Part shown: piece after piece, positions 1 through 7,437 of the stretch | Layout of the letters: each line of letters begins with the position of its first letter | How positions within the stretch are numbered: position 1 is the first letter of the stretch | Source of the DNA: Deltaproteobacteria bacterium | GTDB lineage: Bacteria; Desulfobacterota; DSM-4660; Desulfatiglandales; Desulfatiglandaceae | Length of the DNA stretch: 9,685 bases | Reading direction: 5' to 3' | Assembly: GCA_029932035.1 (NCBI GenBank) | Contig: JAOZQV010000122.1 | Coordinates: 1-9,685, forward strand | Made by a program: the position numbers and the translations under genes | The notes under the pieces: generated by a model | Database searches by the model: none | Told to the model about the DNA's origin: nothing | Seen by the model: only the letters and a program-made list of their open reading frames with translations

Positions 1-3
1 CAA

Positions 4-1155
4 TCAACAATCATCAGTCCTCTGCTCCGTTATAATTTCTTCGAGGGCGACAAAGAGCGGATCATGCTCCCTCCGGTTTTTCTTGGCAGTATTCAGAATT
101 TCGGTGAGGAAGACCATCCTTGACCAGTCGAAGGGTTTGTTCTTGAGCCCCCTGACTTTGTCAACGGTCAGCTTCCCAGGAAAGCTTGAGGGTATTTCAT
201 GGTCAAGGGCTTTGAAAGCCAACATGGTGCGGACACACTTATCACAGGCGCAACAGTTGGTGTCAGGGGGGGTATCATATCTGTATTGCCCCTCCCAGCA
301 CACCTTGAGGTTATCGAGCGCTTCAGGCCAGGCGAAGAGGGCTTCTAATTTTTCTATTCTGGTAAAAACCATATCGTGGTGAATCTCAAAGCTGTTGCTT
401 GAGAGCAATCGATCTGTCAGCGGATGACTGCCCCAGGGGGCTAAGTGAAGATATGAATGACTGCTTCCCACGAGACAACCCCCACATATTTTGCGGAACA
501 GAGATGCCGTTGAGGCAAGCACGCATGCATGTGATGTCCAGAACCTTTTGATGGAAAGGAGATATTTCAGGTTTGTCCTTACGTTCAAAAATCTCAAATC
601 GTGGTATCCTGAAAAAAGCCTCTTATTCCTTTCAGCCACGTTCTTGCATTCCCTGTCATAGTCTATATTGACGTCGAAGCCTTCCACATAAAGGATAGTG
701 TTAACGTCGAACAACTTCCTTTTGATGGGACCTCGCCGTAATATGTGGTTTAGTGCGCTGAATGCCCCATCAACACCCCCGGAAAAGCTGAGCATGACCT
801 TATTATTGACCTTTTTTTCCTCTACCTCGCTGTCAGGTATTATTTCAATCTGTTTGTATTTTCCAGGGAACCACAGACTGAAAATGAGCTGATATTCTTC
901 CAGATTGTCAAGCAAAGAGCGAGAGACAGGGCCATGGACCTTTAATGTGGCATTGTCTTCCATAGCCTTCAGCAATGCGGCGAGTACAAATGAATCCATG
1001 AGGTCACAGGAGCAGTGCTCCCATTGGTCAAAAGGGATAGAATACCATAACCGCAGGTCTTCACTATAAGGCCTTGCCAAACGGACATGGATTTTGAATC
1101 TGTAAATATCATCACAACGCTCTATGTTATCCAGGTAAAGATCCAGGTTTTTCAT
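4..1155 (-). CDS. QueC-like PP-loop ATPase family protein with Cys-rich site
   Basis: The predicted 383-residue protein belongs to the PP-loop (adenine nucleotide alpha hydrolase-like) superfamily and resembles QueC/asparagine-synthase-like proteins. Residues 1-115 form a polar N-terminal region I do not recognise. The PP-loop is SFSGGVDGAFS, with SGGVDG at 125-130; most relatives have Ser where this one has Gly130. A later conserved-looking block contains GSSHSYLHLAPWGSHPL (230-246). A Cys cluster follows: C286, then C301, C302, C304 and C307 (NCCACDKCVRT), comparable to the zinc-binding cysteines near the C-terminus of QueC. PP-loop enzymes activate a substrate carbonyl or carboxylate with ATP; the substrate here is unknown. 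An upstream TTG at 1167 is in frame, but I chose the ATG at 1155 because TTGGAG lies 6 nt before it and the TTG is part of that site. The protein is much longer than QueC (about 220-230 residues), and no other queuosine gene is visible, so I do not call it queC. The TGA stop ends 3 nt from the window edge. Confidence 0.85.
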   Translation of the reverse strand: MKNLDLYLDNIERCDDIYRFKIHVRLARPYSEDLRLWYSIPFDQWEHCSCDLMDSFVLAALLKAMEDNATLKVHGPVSRSLLDNLEEYQLIFSLWFPGKYKQIEIIPDSEVEEKKVNNKVMLSFSGGVDGAFSALNHILRRGPIKRKLFDVNTILYVEGFDVNIDYDRECKNVAERNKRLFSGYHDLRFLNVRTNLKYLLSIKRFWTSHACVLASTASLFRKICGGCLVGSSHSYLHLAPWGSHPLTDRLLSSNSFEIHHDMVFTRIEKLEALFAWPEALDNLKVCWEGQYRYDTPPDTNCCACDKCVRTMLAFKALDHEIPSSFPGKLTVDKVRGLKNKPFDWSRMVFLTEILNTAKKNRREHDPLFVALEEIITEQRTDDC

Positions 1156-1161
1156 TGATAT

Positions 1162-1167
1162 CTCCAA
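1162..1167 (-). promoter_or_regulatory. Ribosome-binding site of the PP-loop gene
   Basis: TTGGAG on the minus strand lies 6 nt before the ATG at 1155-1153. It decides the start codon, because the alternative in-frame TTG at 1167 lies within this site and has no comparable site at a suitable distance. Confidence 0.7.
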
Positions 1168-1341
1168 GATACCTTTTCGTCCCTTAAAGTCCGATGCCTT
1201 AGCAAATATGCAGCTTGGTGTATTACCGTTGCCTGAGGAGGTTGTGATTATTTTCGGGTCAGTCCCTGCGGCGGGGCATCATTGGATACATTGGGTTGGC
1301 AGGTCATCTGGCGGGGAATTTACTCATTCTTACTCCATGAT

Positions 1342-4300
1342 TCAATTCTTAATCTTTTCATGCAGTTCACGTATCCTTCCACTAAGCGCCTTGCATATAT
1401 GAAGGGCAATCTGCGGGTATTCTCTCACAATTTCGGTAAACTCCTGCTTGTGGAGGATCAAAACCCGGGCTTCTTCCGCCGTACGAATGGTGGCAGACCG
1501 AACAGCATCTTCAAAAAGGGCCATTTCACCAAAATAGTCTCCGGTGCCGATCCGGGCCAACTCTATTTCGCGTTCTCCTTCTTCCCCCGCGCCTTTGATA
1601 ACAGATACCTCCCCTTTGATAATGAGAAACATGGTCTCACCGGATTCACCCTCTCTGATAACGATTTCGCCGGCCGGATAATTAACCTCCTCTGTCACCG
1701 ATGCAATGGCAGCTAACTCGCCCACGGAAAGGCCTTCAAATATGTTGATCCCCTTTAGACGCAAGATTTTGTCAGGGATAGAAATCTCCGTTTCCATATT
1801 ATCCTCCATTTTACCTGGGTCATGATGCCCTATATCCATGGCACAGAGCGCCATCTGTCGAATAAATGTATTCTCTGACTCTGTGAATGCTTTGATCTTT
1901 TCCATATCGATTCCGTCATCCCCCTGTTTAGAGATCAGGAACAGGGTCAACACCACCGTCACCCAATCCTGTTTGCCCAAGAGATGGGAGCAGACCGCGC
2001 CCTTATCAGAACCAAAATCAGGAAGTTTAAAATTTTTAATGCCGACTTTTAAGGTCTCAACAGGCGGAATCCCTTCTAAGAGAGGGAGCATAATGCCTGA
2101 CAGGGAAGTGTCCATGGCATCATCCAAGGCCTCTAAGCTGTTAGATCGCTGGCGCGCATCAGTGGAAAAAAGGCCTCTCCAGATAATCCTCATCTGGCCT
2201 GACCTGTCCTCGGTGGCCAGGACCCGAACGATATTTTCCAATTCAATATGTTTCTTATTTTCCAGATGGTCTATTATCAGGTCTCTCTCCTGACCTTCGG
2301 GGAGAAGCCGAAGCCCTTCCATTTCGGCCAAATAGTTGTAACATCGCTCTACCTGGGAGCGGGCGAATCGAAAGATATCAAGATCCTTGATGTTCAGCGA
2401 TTGCAACAGGACAAATATCCCCTCGCGCACCTTACGTCTGGGGATATTCAGCGATTCAACAAGAATCTGGGCATTTTGATAGGGGGATGTCTTTATTTTC
2501 TCCTGTGCAAGCTTACAGACCCTTTCTGAGGCATCATCCATCAGACCAATGACCGTTCTGATGGCATCATCGTCTTTCAAGTCAAAGGCCTCTAAGGCGG
2601 CTAATCGAACAGGTTCTGCAGGGTGACCAAGATAAGGAGCCGCAAAGCTGTTCGGTTCAGGGGCCTTGAGACGGTGAAGGGCTGTCAGTATAAAGGGGAG
2701 AATCGAACTGTCTTCTTCCTCTTCAAGCATGCCCTTCAAGCGGGAGATATAGGATTCGTCCGAGGATTCACCCGAAGCGATAATGCCGGCCCTTTTTTCA
2801 GAGAGATCATCAGAATTCAGCCATGAATCAATGATCCCTTTGTACTCATCAGGGGATTTGTTGTAGAGCCCTATGACAGCGTAGGCCTTTACGTCCGGAT
2901 CTTTACTTGTTTCAAATACTTCTTTGCAGAAGTTGTGGGAAAGTCCGGCAGGAAGTCTGTTTGCCGCTTTTACAACGGCAACTGTGAGATCACGGTTTTC
3001 AGTAGCCACTAAATCTCTGAACAGGGAAATGGACTGTTCGCCTGCATCGGGAGACAGCATGGATAGGAGTTCAATCCTGGTTATGTCATCATTCTGTTTC
3101 AGGACCGTCAGGATATGGGTGTCAAGATCTTTGACGCCCTGGGATTTGAGTATGCGCGCATGCCACAGACAGTCCTCCCCGCGGGAAGAGAGGAAGGTTT
3201 TCACGAGCCCGGACTGTATCTGTTTGTCCGCGAAGACGCTCCCCACGTCCTTCTCTTCCAAGGATTTGAGATCGAGCATATTCCTCGAAATAAGGTCGAG
3301 CAAGATCTGAGAATAACTCTTTTTAAGCGCCAAACTCGTGGCAATCCATCCCCCCACAAAAACCATAGCTATAATGGAAAGGTATCTCGGGGAGAAAAGC
3401 CCTTCAGAGACCATAATAATGCCGGCCCCCAACAATATCCCTATACGGACCACTGTCCCCCTCAAAAAGGGTCTGATCATTGCGCGATATTCCAACGGGA
3501 ACAGACCCATCAAAACGGCCCTTGCAGGACCGTTCATGGTGGTTCTTATGACATTGGTCGATACCCTTGCATACATGGCCGAGAAGATGTCAAACCGCAG
3601 CAGAAAGGCCAAGAATACAAGCATATAATTGAAGGGGTGAAACATAAGGACAATCGGGAGACCCCAGCGGCCATATACCCTACCCACAAACAGCAGTATA
3701 ATCAGACTGACAATATTCATGCAGCCTCTGAAGTACCCAAAAAAGCTGAGCATTCCACCCTGGGTGGCAAAGGCCGAATTAACGGTATAGGCAAACTGGT
3801 AATTCAAGATCGGGATGATGACATTGGGGAGCAGCGTCAGGAGGATAAGGACTTTGACAAGGGTGGATTCCTTCATAAGAGGCAATATGTTTTTGAATTC
3901 CTTTATGACAGAGGTCTTCTTTTTTGGCTTTTTGCCCTTTTTGTCTGAGAGTAACAGGGTGGGAAATTTGGCCCCCATTTTTTTAACGACAATGGCGCCT
4001 GTTACGGTGGTTATCAGATAGGCGAACATCAAATTATCCATGGTTATGGCCTTGGCCAGGGGGGGGGTAGCAAAACTGCCGAGAATCCCTCCTATAGCGC
4101 CTCCGGCCGTGATCAGGGGAAATAGACGCTTGGACTGTCTGGTATTAAACAGATCATTGGCCAGATTCCAGAATAAGAGCGCCAACAGGACTTCATATTG
4201 GGCCTTCAGGACATACAGTACCGGGTAGATGAGGTCAAAGCCGAGGGGCACCACAAAGCGGAGGCCGGCAACGGTGATTCCGCAAAAGAGAAGCATATAG

Positions 4301-4554
4301 CTGAGCATACGGCTTCCCGGGATCTTTGCCATGAGCCCGGTCAGAAATGCCATGACAAAAAAGGTGGATATGGAGTTAGCCACGTTGACAATCGGCAGGT
4401 ATTCTACGCCATATCTCTTTAAGAAGGCTGTTTCTGCAAAATTATTAAAGAGGATGCTTGAAGTACGGATGAGAAAAAGGATGACCAGGACCCAAAAAAA
4501 GAGCGAAATTTCATCTTCGTAGATTTTGAGCCATTTGCCAAGGAGTTTGAGCAC
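1342..4554 (-). CDS. Nucleotide-transporter-like (NTT/MFS) membrane protein fused to HEAT-like repeats and a cyclic-nucleotide-binding domain
   Basis: This 1070-residue protein has three parts. Residues 1-410 hold about 12 hydrophobic segments. Their sequence, especially 126-160 (FWNLANDLFNTRQSKRLFP, then AGGAIGGILGS), resembles the NTT/Npt ADP-ATP translocase family of the major facilitator superfamily. A Lys-rich loop (205-213) lies midway, as expected between the two six-helix halves. Residues about 415-915 are helical and soluble, with HEAT-like repeats (for example around 645-690: EPVRLAALEAF, then ERVCKLAQEKI). Residues about 926-1065 form a cNMP-binding domain. Its phosphate-binding cassette is FGEMALFEDAVRSATIR (1008-1024), with Glu1010 and Arg1019 spaced as in PKA-type domains. 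I infer an inner-membrane transporter with a cytosolic regulatory tail; the substrate is not proven. The start is GTG at 4554, with GAGG 5 nt upstream. A promoter candidate precedes the gene. The stop is TGA, and 186 nt separate it from the PP-loop gene. Confidence 0.85.
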   Translation of the reverse strand: MLKLLGKWLKIYEDEISLFFWVLVILFLIRTSSILFNNFAETAFLKRYGVEYLPIVNVANSISTFFVMAFLTGLMAKIPGSRMLSYMLLFCGITVAGLRFVVPLGFDLIYPVLYVLKAQYEVLLALLFWNLANDLFNTRQSKRLFPLITAGGAIGGILGSFATPPLAKAITMDNLMFAYLITTVTGAIVVKKMGAKFPTLLLSDKKGKKPKKKTSVIKEFKNILPLMKESTLVKVLILLTLLPNVIIPILNYQFAYTVNSAFATQGGMLSFFGYFRGCMNIVSLIILLFVGRVYGRWGLPIVLMFHPFNYMLVFLAFLLRFDIFSAMYARVSTNVIRTTMNGPARAVLMGLFPLEYRAMIRPFLRGTVVRIGILLGAGIIMVSEGLFSPRYLSIIAMVFVGGWIATSLALKKSYSQILLDLISRNMLDLKSLEEKDVGSVFADKQIQSGLVKTFLSSRGEDCLWHARILKSQGVKDLDTHILTVLKQNDDITRIELLSMLSPDAGEQSISLFRDLVATENRDLTVAVVKAANRLPAGLSHNFCKEVFETSKDPDVKAYAVIGLYNKSPDEYKGIIDSWLNSDDLSEKRAGIIASGESSDESYISRLKGMLEEEEDSSILPFILTALHRLKAPEPNSFAAPYLGHPAEPVRLAALEAFDLKDDDAIRTVIGLMDDASERVCKLAQEKIKTSPYQNAQILVESLNIPRRKVREGIFVLLQSLNIKDLDIFRFARSQVERCYNYLAEMEGLRLLPEGQERDLIIDHLENKKHIELENIVRVLATEDRSGQMRIIWRGLFSTDARQRSNSLEALDDAMDTSLSGIMLPLLEGIPPVETLKVGIKNFKLPDFGSDKGAVCSHLLGKQDWVTVVLTLFLISKQGDDGIDMEKIKAFTESENTFIRQMALCAMDIGHHDPGKMEDNMETEISIPDKILRLKGINIFEGLSVGELAAIASVTEEVNYPAGEIVIREGESGETMFLIIKGEVSVIKGAGEEGEREIELARIGTGDYFGEMALFEDAVRSATIRTAEEARVLILHKQEFTEIVREYPQIALHICKALSGRIRELHEKIKN

Positions 4555-4559
4555 AGGCG

Positions 4560-4563
4560 CCTC
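4560..4563 (-). promoter_or_regulatory. Ribosome-binding site of the transporter gene (GTG start)
   Basis: GAGG on the minus strand lies 5 nt before the GTG at 4554-4552 and supports this non-ATG start. Hydrophobic segments begin about 16 residues into the protein, consistent with a full-length N-terminus. Confidence 0.55.
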
Positions 4564-4593
4564 ACTGTCGAGTTGTCAAGGAATTAACCAGAT

Positions 4594-4622
4594 AATCTAC
4601 TTGGCTACCGGTACGGTGTCAA
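4594..4622 (-). promoter_or_regulatory. Sigma70-type promoter candidate for the transporter gene
   Basis: On the minus strand a perfect -35 box TTGACA (4622-4617) is followed by a 17-nt spacer and a -10 box TAGATT (4599-4594; four of six match TATAAT). The predicted transcript would start near 4587, giving a leader of roughly 33 nt before the GTG at 4554. The spacer contains the 8-bp palindrome TACCGGTA (4606-4613), which might be an operator half or chance. The site lies in the gap between the cupin stop and the transporter start, where a new transcription unit would be expected. Confidence 0.6.
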
Positions 4623-4652
4623 GGGTTTTAATCCCTGCTTAGGGGTGAAGGT

Positions 4653-4973
4653 TTAGAGGTAGTCCTCTCTGACAGGAGAAAAGATTTCCACCATCACAGA
4701 GTCTTCAAGGATCTCCGCTGCATGCACAATATCACCATGCAGACACCAGCTATCTCCCGGTCCGGCCTCGAACTCTTCATCCTCAAGAATGAATTTTACC
4801 CGGCCGGAGACTAAATATCCGGTCTGTTCGTGGGGGTGGCTGTGCTTGGGAACCAAGCTGCCCTTATTTATTCTGAATTCGCATAAGTGCGTCTTTTCAC
4901 CATGAACCAGCGTCTTTAGCCGCACGCCCTCTACCGGCATCATGTACCCACTATCCTCTCTCTTGTAAAACAT
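4653..4973 (-). CDS. Small single-domain cupin protein
   Basis: This 106-residue protein is a single cupin beta-barrel. Motif 1 reads GSLVPKHSHPHEQTGYLVSG (38-57); His44, His46 and Gln50 are the likely metal ligands, with Gln in the usual Glu place. Motif 2 is GPGDSWCLHGDIVHAAEI (71-88), with His84 as the remaining ligand. Small cupins of this type are cytosolic and range from sugar or organic-acid isomerases and dioxygenases to ligand sensors, so the exact role cannot be assigned. I chose the ATG at 4973 because AGGAGG sits 7 nt upstream; the GTG ten codons earlier lies ahead of that site. Only one base separates this ATG from the mutT stop (TGAGATG), and the ribosome-binding site is inside the mutT end, so the two are probably translationally coupled. 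The C-terminus (SPVREDYL) is typical for such proteins. Confidence 0.85.
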   Translation of the reverse strand: MFYKREDSGYMMPVEGVRLKTLVHGEKTHLCEFRINKGSLVPKHSHPHEQTGYLVSGRVKFILEDEEFEAGPGDSWCLHGDIVHAAEILEDSVMVEIFSPVREDYL

Positions 4974-4974
4974 C

Positions 4975-5415
4975 TCATATCCTCCTTTTATTCGTCTTAC
5001 CACGTTTGGTTAAGATTTCGATCACCTGGACATCAGGCGGAGGGAAAGTAAACTTTGAAAGGTCGGTTAAGGCAATCCACCTGGTTTCCTGGCCTTGCAG
5101 GGGGACAGGCTTACCTTCCAACCAGGTACAGTTGAAAACATGCAGGGAGATCCTCTTATCAGGATACTCGTGATCCACCGTTAAGAAAAGCTCGTCCACC
5201 CTTACCTCGACCCCTAATTCTTCTTTTATCTCCCGTTGAAGGCACTCTTGAAGGTTCTCCCCCTCTTCCTGTTTGCCCCCGGGGAATTCCCAGAATCCCT
5301 CGAGGTGGGTCCCTTTTGGCCGTGTTGCTATTAGAAGCTTCCCTTCTTTCCAGATGAGTCCGGCAGTTACGTCACAGTAGAGCATCCTTTTATCTGTTTC
5401 ATCTGCCCTGTTCAC
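4975..5415 (-). CDS. mutT: MutT-type Nudix hydrolase (probable 8-oxo-dGTP diphosphatase)
   Basis: This 146-residue Nudix protein has a complete Nudix box: G47 x5 E53 x7 R61 E62 I K E65 E66 L G68 V69. It is preceded by FWEFPGG (41-47), a signature of the MutT/8-oxo-dGTP diphosphatase group. The four acidic or Arg positions that bind Mg2+ and pyrophosphate are all present. MutT removes oxidised dGTP from the cytosolic nucleotide pool and prevents A:T to C:G mutations; related Nudix enzymes act on other nucleotides, so substrate identity is inferred. FTFPPPDVQVIEIL (122-135) fits the usual C-terminal MutT segment. The start is GTG at 5415, overlapping the TPR gene stop by one base (TAGTG), with GGAG 10 nt upstream. 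An ATG at codon 11 is possible but has its purine-rich site too close. The C-terminal tail (KRGKTNKRRI) is basic and encodes the cupin ribosome-binding site. Confidence 0.9.
   Translation of the reverse strand: MNRADETDKRMLYCDVTAGLIWKEGKLLIATRPKGTHLEGFWEFPGGKQEEGENLQECLQREIKEELGVEVRVDELFLTVDHEYPDKRISLHVFNCTWLEGKPVPLQGQETRWIALTDLSKFTFPPPDVQVIEILTKRGKTNKRRI
4981..4986 (-). promoter_or_regulatory. Strong ribosome-binding site of the cupin gene, inside mutT
   Basis: AGGAGG on the minus strand lies 7 nt before the ATG at 4973-4971, within the last codons of mutT. It sets the cupin start and implies coupled translation of the two genes. Confidence 0.8.
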
Positions 5416-7430
5416 TAATCACCATCTCCACCAACGCCTTGTAACCTTAATCTCAGGTATGCCTCTGATGCTTCATCATGCTCGGGTGATATCTCAATAA
5501 TTCGCTTATAGGCTTTTGCAGCCCCTTCGATGTTATTGTTTTTTTCTCTTAGCCTTGCCAACTGCAGCAATAAATCAAGATCTCTTGGCCGCGCCTTAAG
5601 TATCTCTTCCATTTGGCTTACTGCCTGATCTTCCTTCCCGGTCTTCAGACAGGCTAAGACTAAGCACTCCCTGAAAATTATCTTCTGAGGGTACGCTTCA
5701 ACGGCCCTTTTCATGATTCGAAAGATCTTTTCATACGCACCCTTAGCACGTAAGTTCTCAAACATATCCATGAGCAACGGCTCGATTTCTTTTGGCTTTG
5801 CATTCAATATCTCTTCCATCTGCTTCACTGCGTGATCATCTCTCCCAGTCTTCAAATATGCAGAAACCAGATATTCTCTGAGGACAATCTCCTTTGGATT
5901 GGCCTGCAACCCTTTTTCCATGATAGGAATTATCTTTTCATATTCATCCTTTTGCTTTAAATAATCAAAGATAAAGTCATAAATATCGCTTTCTTTTGGC
6001 GTCAGTTTAACAAGGATAACGGCTTCTTTAAACGCTAATGGGAGATTTTTTTCCTTTTTGTAAATATCAAGAAGAATTCCATGCACAGTGGCATCCTCTG
6101 GGTGTAATTTCACATACTTTTTAAAAAAGGGCAAAGCGCCTTTAAGATTTCCCTCTTCGTATTCAAGGGCGCCTAAATTGTATGTAATGGTTTCGTCTTC
6201 CGGGTTGAGGGAGAGGATCTTTCTGTAAATCGTCTTAAGGGATTTTTTGTCCCCCTGTTTTTCCATAACCTTGGCCATTAAGGTAAGGGCTTCGTCTGAG
6301 CCCGGATCCTTCTTCAAGACCTCGGAAAGGTACTTCCGGGCCTTCTCGAATTCGCCTCTTTTCATAAGGGCCAGCGCCAACTTCAAGCGCCCTTCAAGGT
6401 CGTTGGATCTCAGGGTTATCGCGTTATCTAAATAAAAATTAGACTTTTCCTCCTGGTTGATCTTCTCATAAAGATAGGAGAGATTGTAGTGAAGGTTCGC
6501 ATCCTTCTGGTCGATTTTGGCCGCACTGAGATAGCAGGAAATCGCCTTCTCAGGCTTACCGGTCTTTGTATAAAGATATCCAAGACTTTTATAGATCTGG
6601 AGTCTGTCTTCCTCTTTCGTACGTTTCAAAAGGTCTTCATATTCTTGGATTGCGCTGTTCCAATTTTCGCTCTTCTCTAATATTTCTGCTAACTCCGTTC
6701 TTGCTTCAAGATCATCAGGGTCAAGGTCGATAAGCCTTTTAAAAGTCAGAATAATCCCATCTTTATTATCCATATTCTTGTAGACTTCAATGAGCTCCGC
6801 AAGGGTATCATGGTCAACCTTTTTCTCTGCCATTTCCTCAAGCATCCGGGCGGCCTGTTTCCATTTCTTGAGGGCCTTGTATTCGTCAAGAAGGCGGCGC
6901 CTGAGGCGTCTGTTCTCAGGCGTGAGACGCTGACCGCGCTCGAGAATAGCCAATCGCATATCGTTATCAATGATCCTGTTGGCCTTGTCTAACCAGTCTT
7001 CCGTATAGGGTTGGACCACCCAGATCAGATCTCCTATATCCCGGTTATAGCGCTTTACGTGAATTATAAAGTTGTAGCGATCAAAGGCCTCTTTATGGGG
7101 TAAGATGTCGGCAATTGTCAGCTCTTCGTATCGAAGCGCATTCACGTCAAGGCCTTCCGCTGACAGACGGATATTTAGATTGAAGGGGATGTTTGTGGAT
7201 ATATCGAGTATTTTGACCCTGTCGTTGGGGTGAAGGGCGAGGGTTTCTCCTGAGAGAATCCTATGGGTTTCATGATTTATACTGAGGGTGATGTAATTAA
7301 GACGTGGGGATTGGGTAAACTTGTAATGCCACAACCACCAGCCACCAGCCAGGGAGCTTAGTAGTAACAGGACTGTCACCCAAAAGGTTAGATGACGTTT
7401 GGCTTGTCTTTTCTTGCTCCTTATTGGCAA
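5415..7430 (-). CDS. Membrane-anchored tetratricopeptide repeat protein
   Basis: This 671-residue protein has a basic N-terminus (RSKKRQAKRH, 4-13) and one hydrophobic segment (about 14-35), so it is probably a signal anchor with the bulk in the periplasm. Residues 45-145 look like a beta-rich domain that I do not recognise. From about 155 to 660 the chain is a series of TPR-like helix pairs, for example SLGYLYTKTGKPEKAISCYL (282-301) and LALALMKRGEFEKARKYL (351-368). Residues 481-549 and 550-618 are a tandem duplication. TPR arrays bind other proteins; a role in assembling or sorting exported proteins is suggested only by the position after secF. The start is TTG at 7430, supported by GAGG 7 nt upstream; no in-frame ATG lies ahead of the hydrophobic segment. 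The stop TAG overlaps the mutT start. It could equally be an envelope-biogenesis or glycan-related TPR protein. Confidence 0.8.
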   Translation of the reverse strand: MPIRSKKRQAKRHLTFWVTVLLLLSSLAGGWWLWHYKFTQSPRLNYITLSINHETHRILSGETLALHPNDRVKILDISTNIPFNLNIRLSAEGLDVNALRYEELTIADILPHKEAFDRYNFIIHVKRYNRDIGDLIWVVQPYTEDWLDKANRIIDNDMRLAILERGQRLTPENRRLRRRLLDEYKALKKWKQAARMLEEMAEKKVDHDTLAELIEVYKNMDNKDGIILTFKRLIDLDPDDLEARTELAEILEKSENWNSAIQEYEDLLKRTKEEDRLQIYKSLGYLYTKTGKPEKAISCYLSAAKIDQKDANLHYNLSYLYEKINQEEKSNFYLDNAITLRSNDLEGRLKLALALMKRGEFEKARKYLSEVLKKDPGSDEALTLMAKVMEKQGDKKSLKTIYRKILSLNPEDETITYNLGALEYEEGNLKGALPFFKKYVKLHPEDATVHGILLDIYKKEKNLPLAFKEAVILVKLTPKESDIYDFIFDYLKQKDEYEKIIPIMEKGLQANPKEIVLREYLVSAYLKTGRDDHAVKQMEEILNAKPKEIEPLLMDMFENLRAKGAYEKIFRIMKRAVEAYPQKIIFRECLVLACLKTGKEDQAVSQMEEILKARPRDLDLLLQLARLREKNNNIEGAAKAYKRIIEISPEHDEASEAYLRLRLQGVGGDGD
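5577..5990 (-). repeat. Tandem 207-nt duplication within the TPR gene
   Basis: Two adjacent 69-codon units (5784-5990 and 5577-5783) encode clearly similar sequences, such as YEKIIPIMEKGL against YEKIFRIMKRAV, and HAVKQMEEILNAKPKE against QAVSQMEEILKARPRD. Similarity is also visible in the DNA, for example TATCTCTTCCAT on the plus strand of both units exactly 207 nt apart. The period equals two TPR motifs. Unit boundaries are approximate. Confidence 0.8.
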
Positions 7431-7437
7431 TTGGCGA

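Noticed and set aside
4..1155. Assignment of the PP-loop gene as QatC of a Qat anti-phage system or as a CBASS accessory gene
   Set aside because: None of the partner genes (QatA, QatB or QatD, or a cyclase with an effector) is visible in the window, so similarity to QueC-like proteins alone does not justify a defence call.
1156..1341. 186-nt gap between the transporter and PP-loop genes examined for a promoter, terminator or small gene
   Set aside because: Only a 7-bp direct repeat (ggcgggg at 1270 and 1310) and weak hairpins are seen; no convincing promoter boxes and no ORF with a ribosome-binding site other than that of the PP-loop gene.
3115..3948. 277-codon open frame on the plus strand
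   Set aside because: It lies opposite the transporter gene, its product is rich in His, Lys and Gln with no recognisable domain, and there is no supporting start context. It is a shadow of the real gene.
4625..4645. Alternative CCCT/AGGG pairings downstream of the cupin gene
   Set aside because: Stems are only 4 bp and no U-run follows; not enough for a terminator or attenuator.
4655..4668. 5-bp hairpin (AGAGG/CCTCT) over the cupin stop codon
   Set aside because: No T-tract follows on the minus strand and the stem is short, so it does not support a terminator call.
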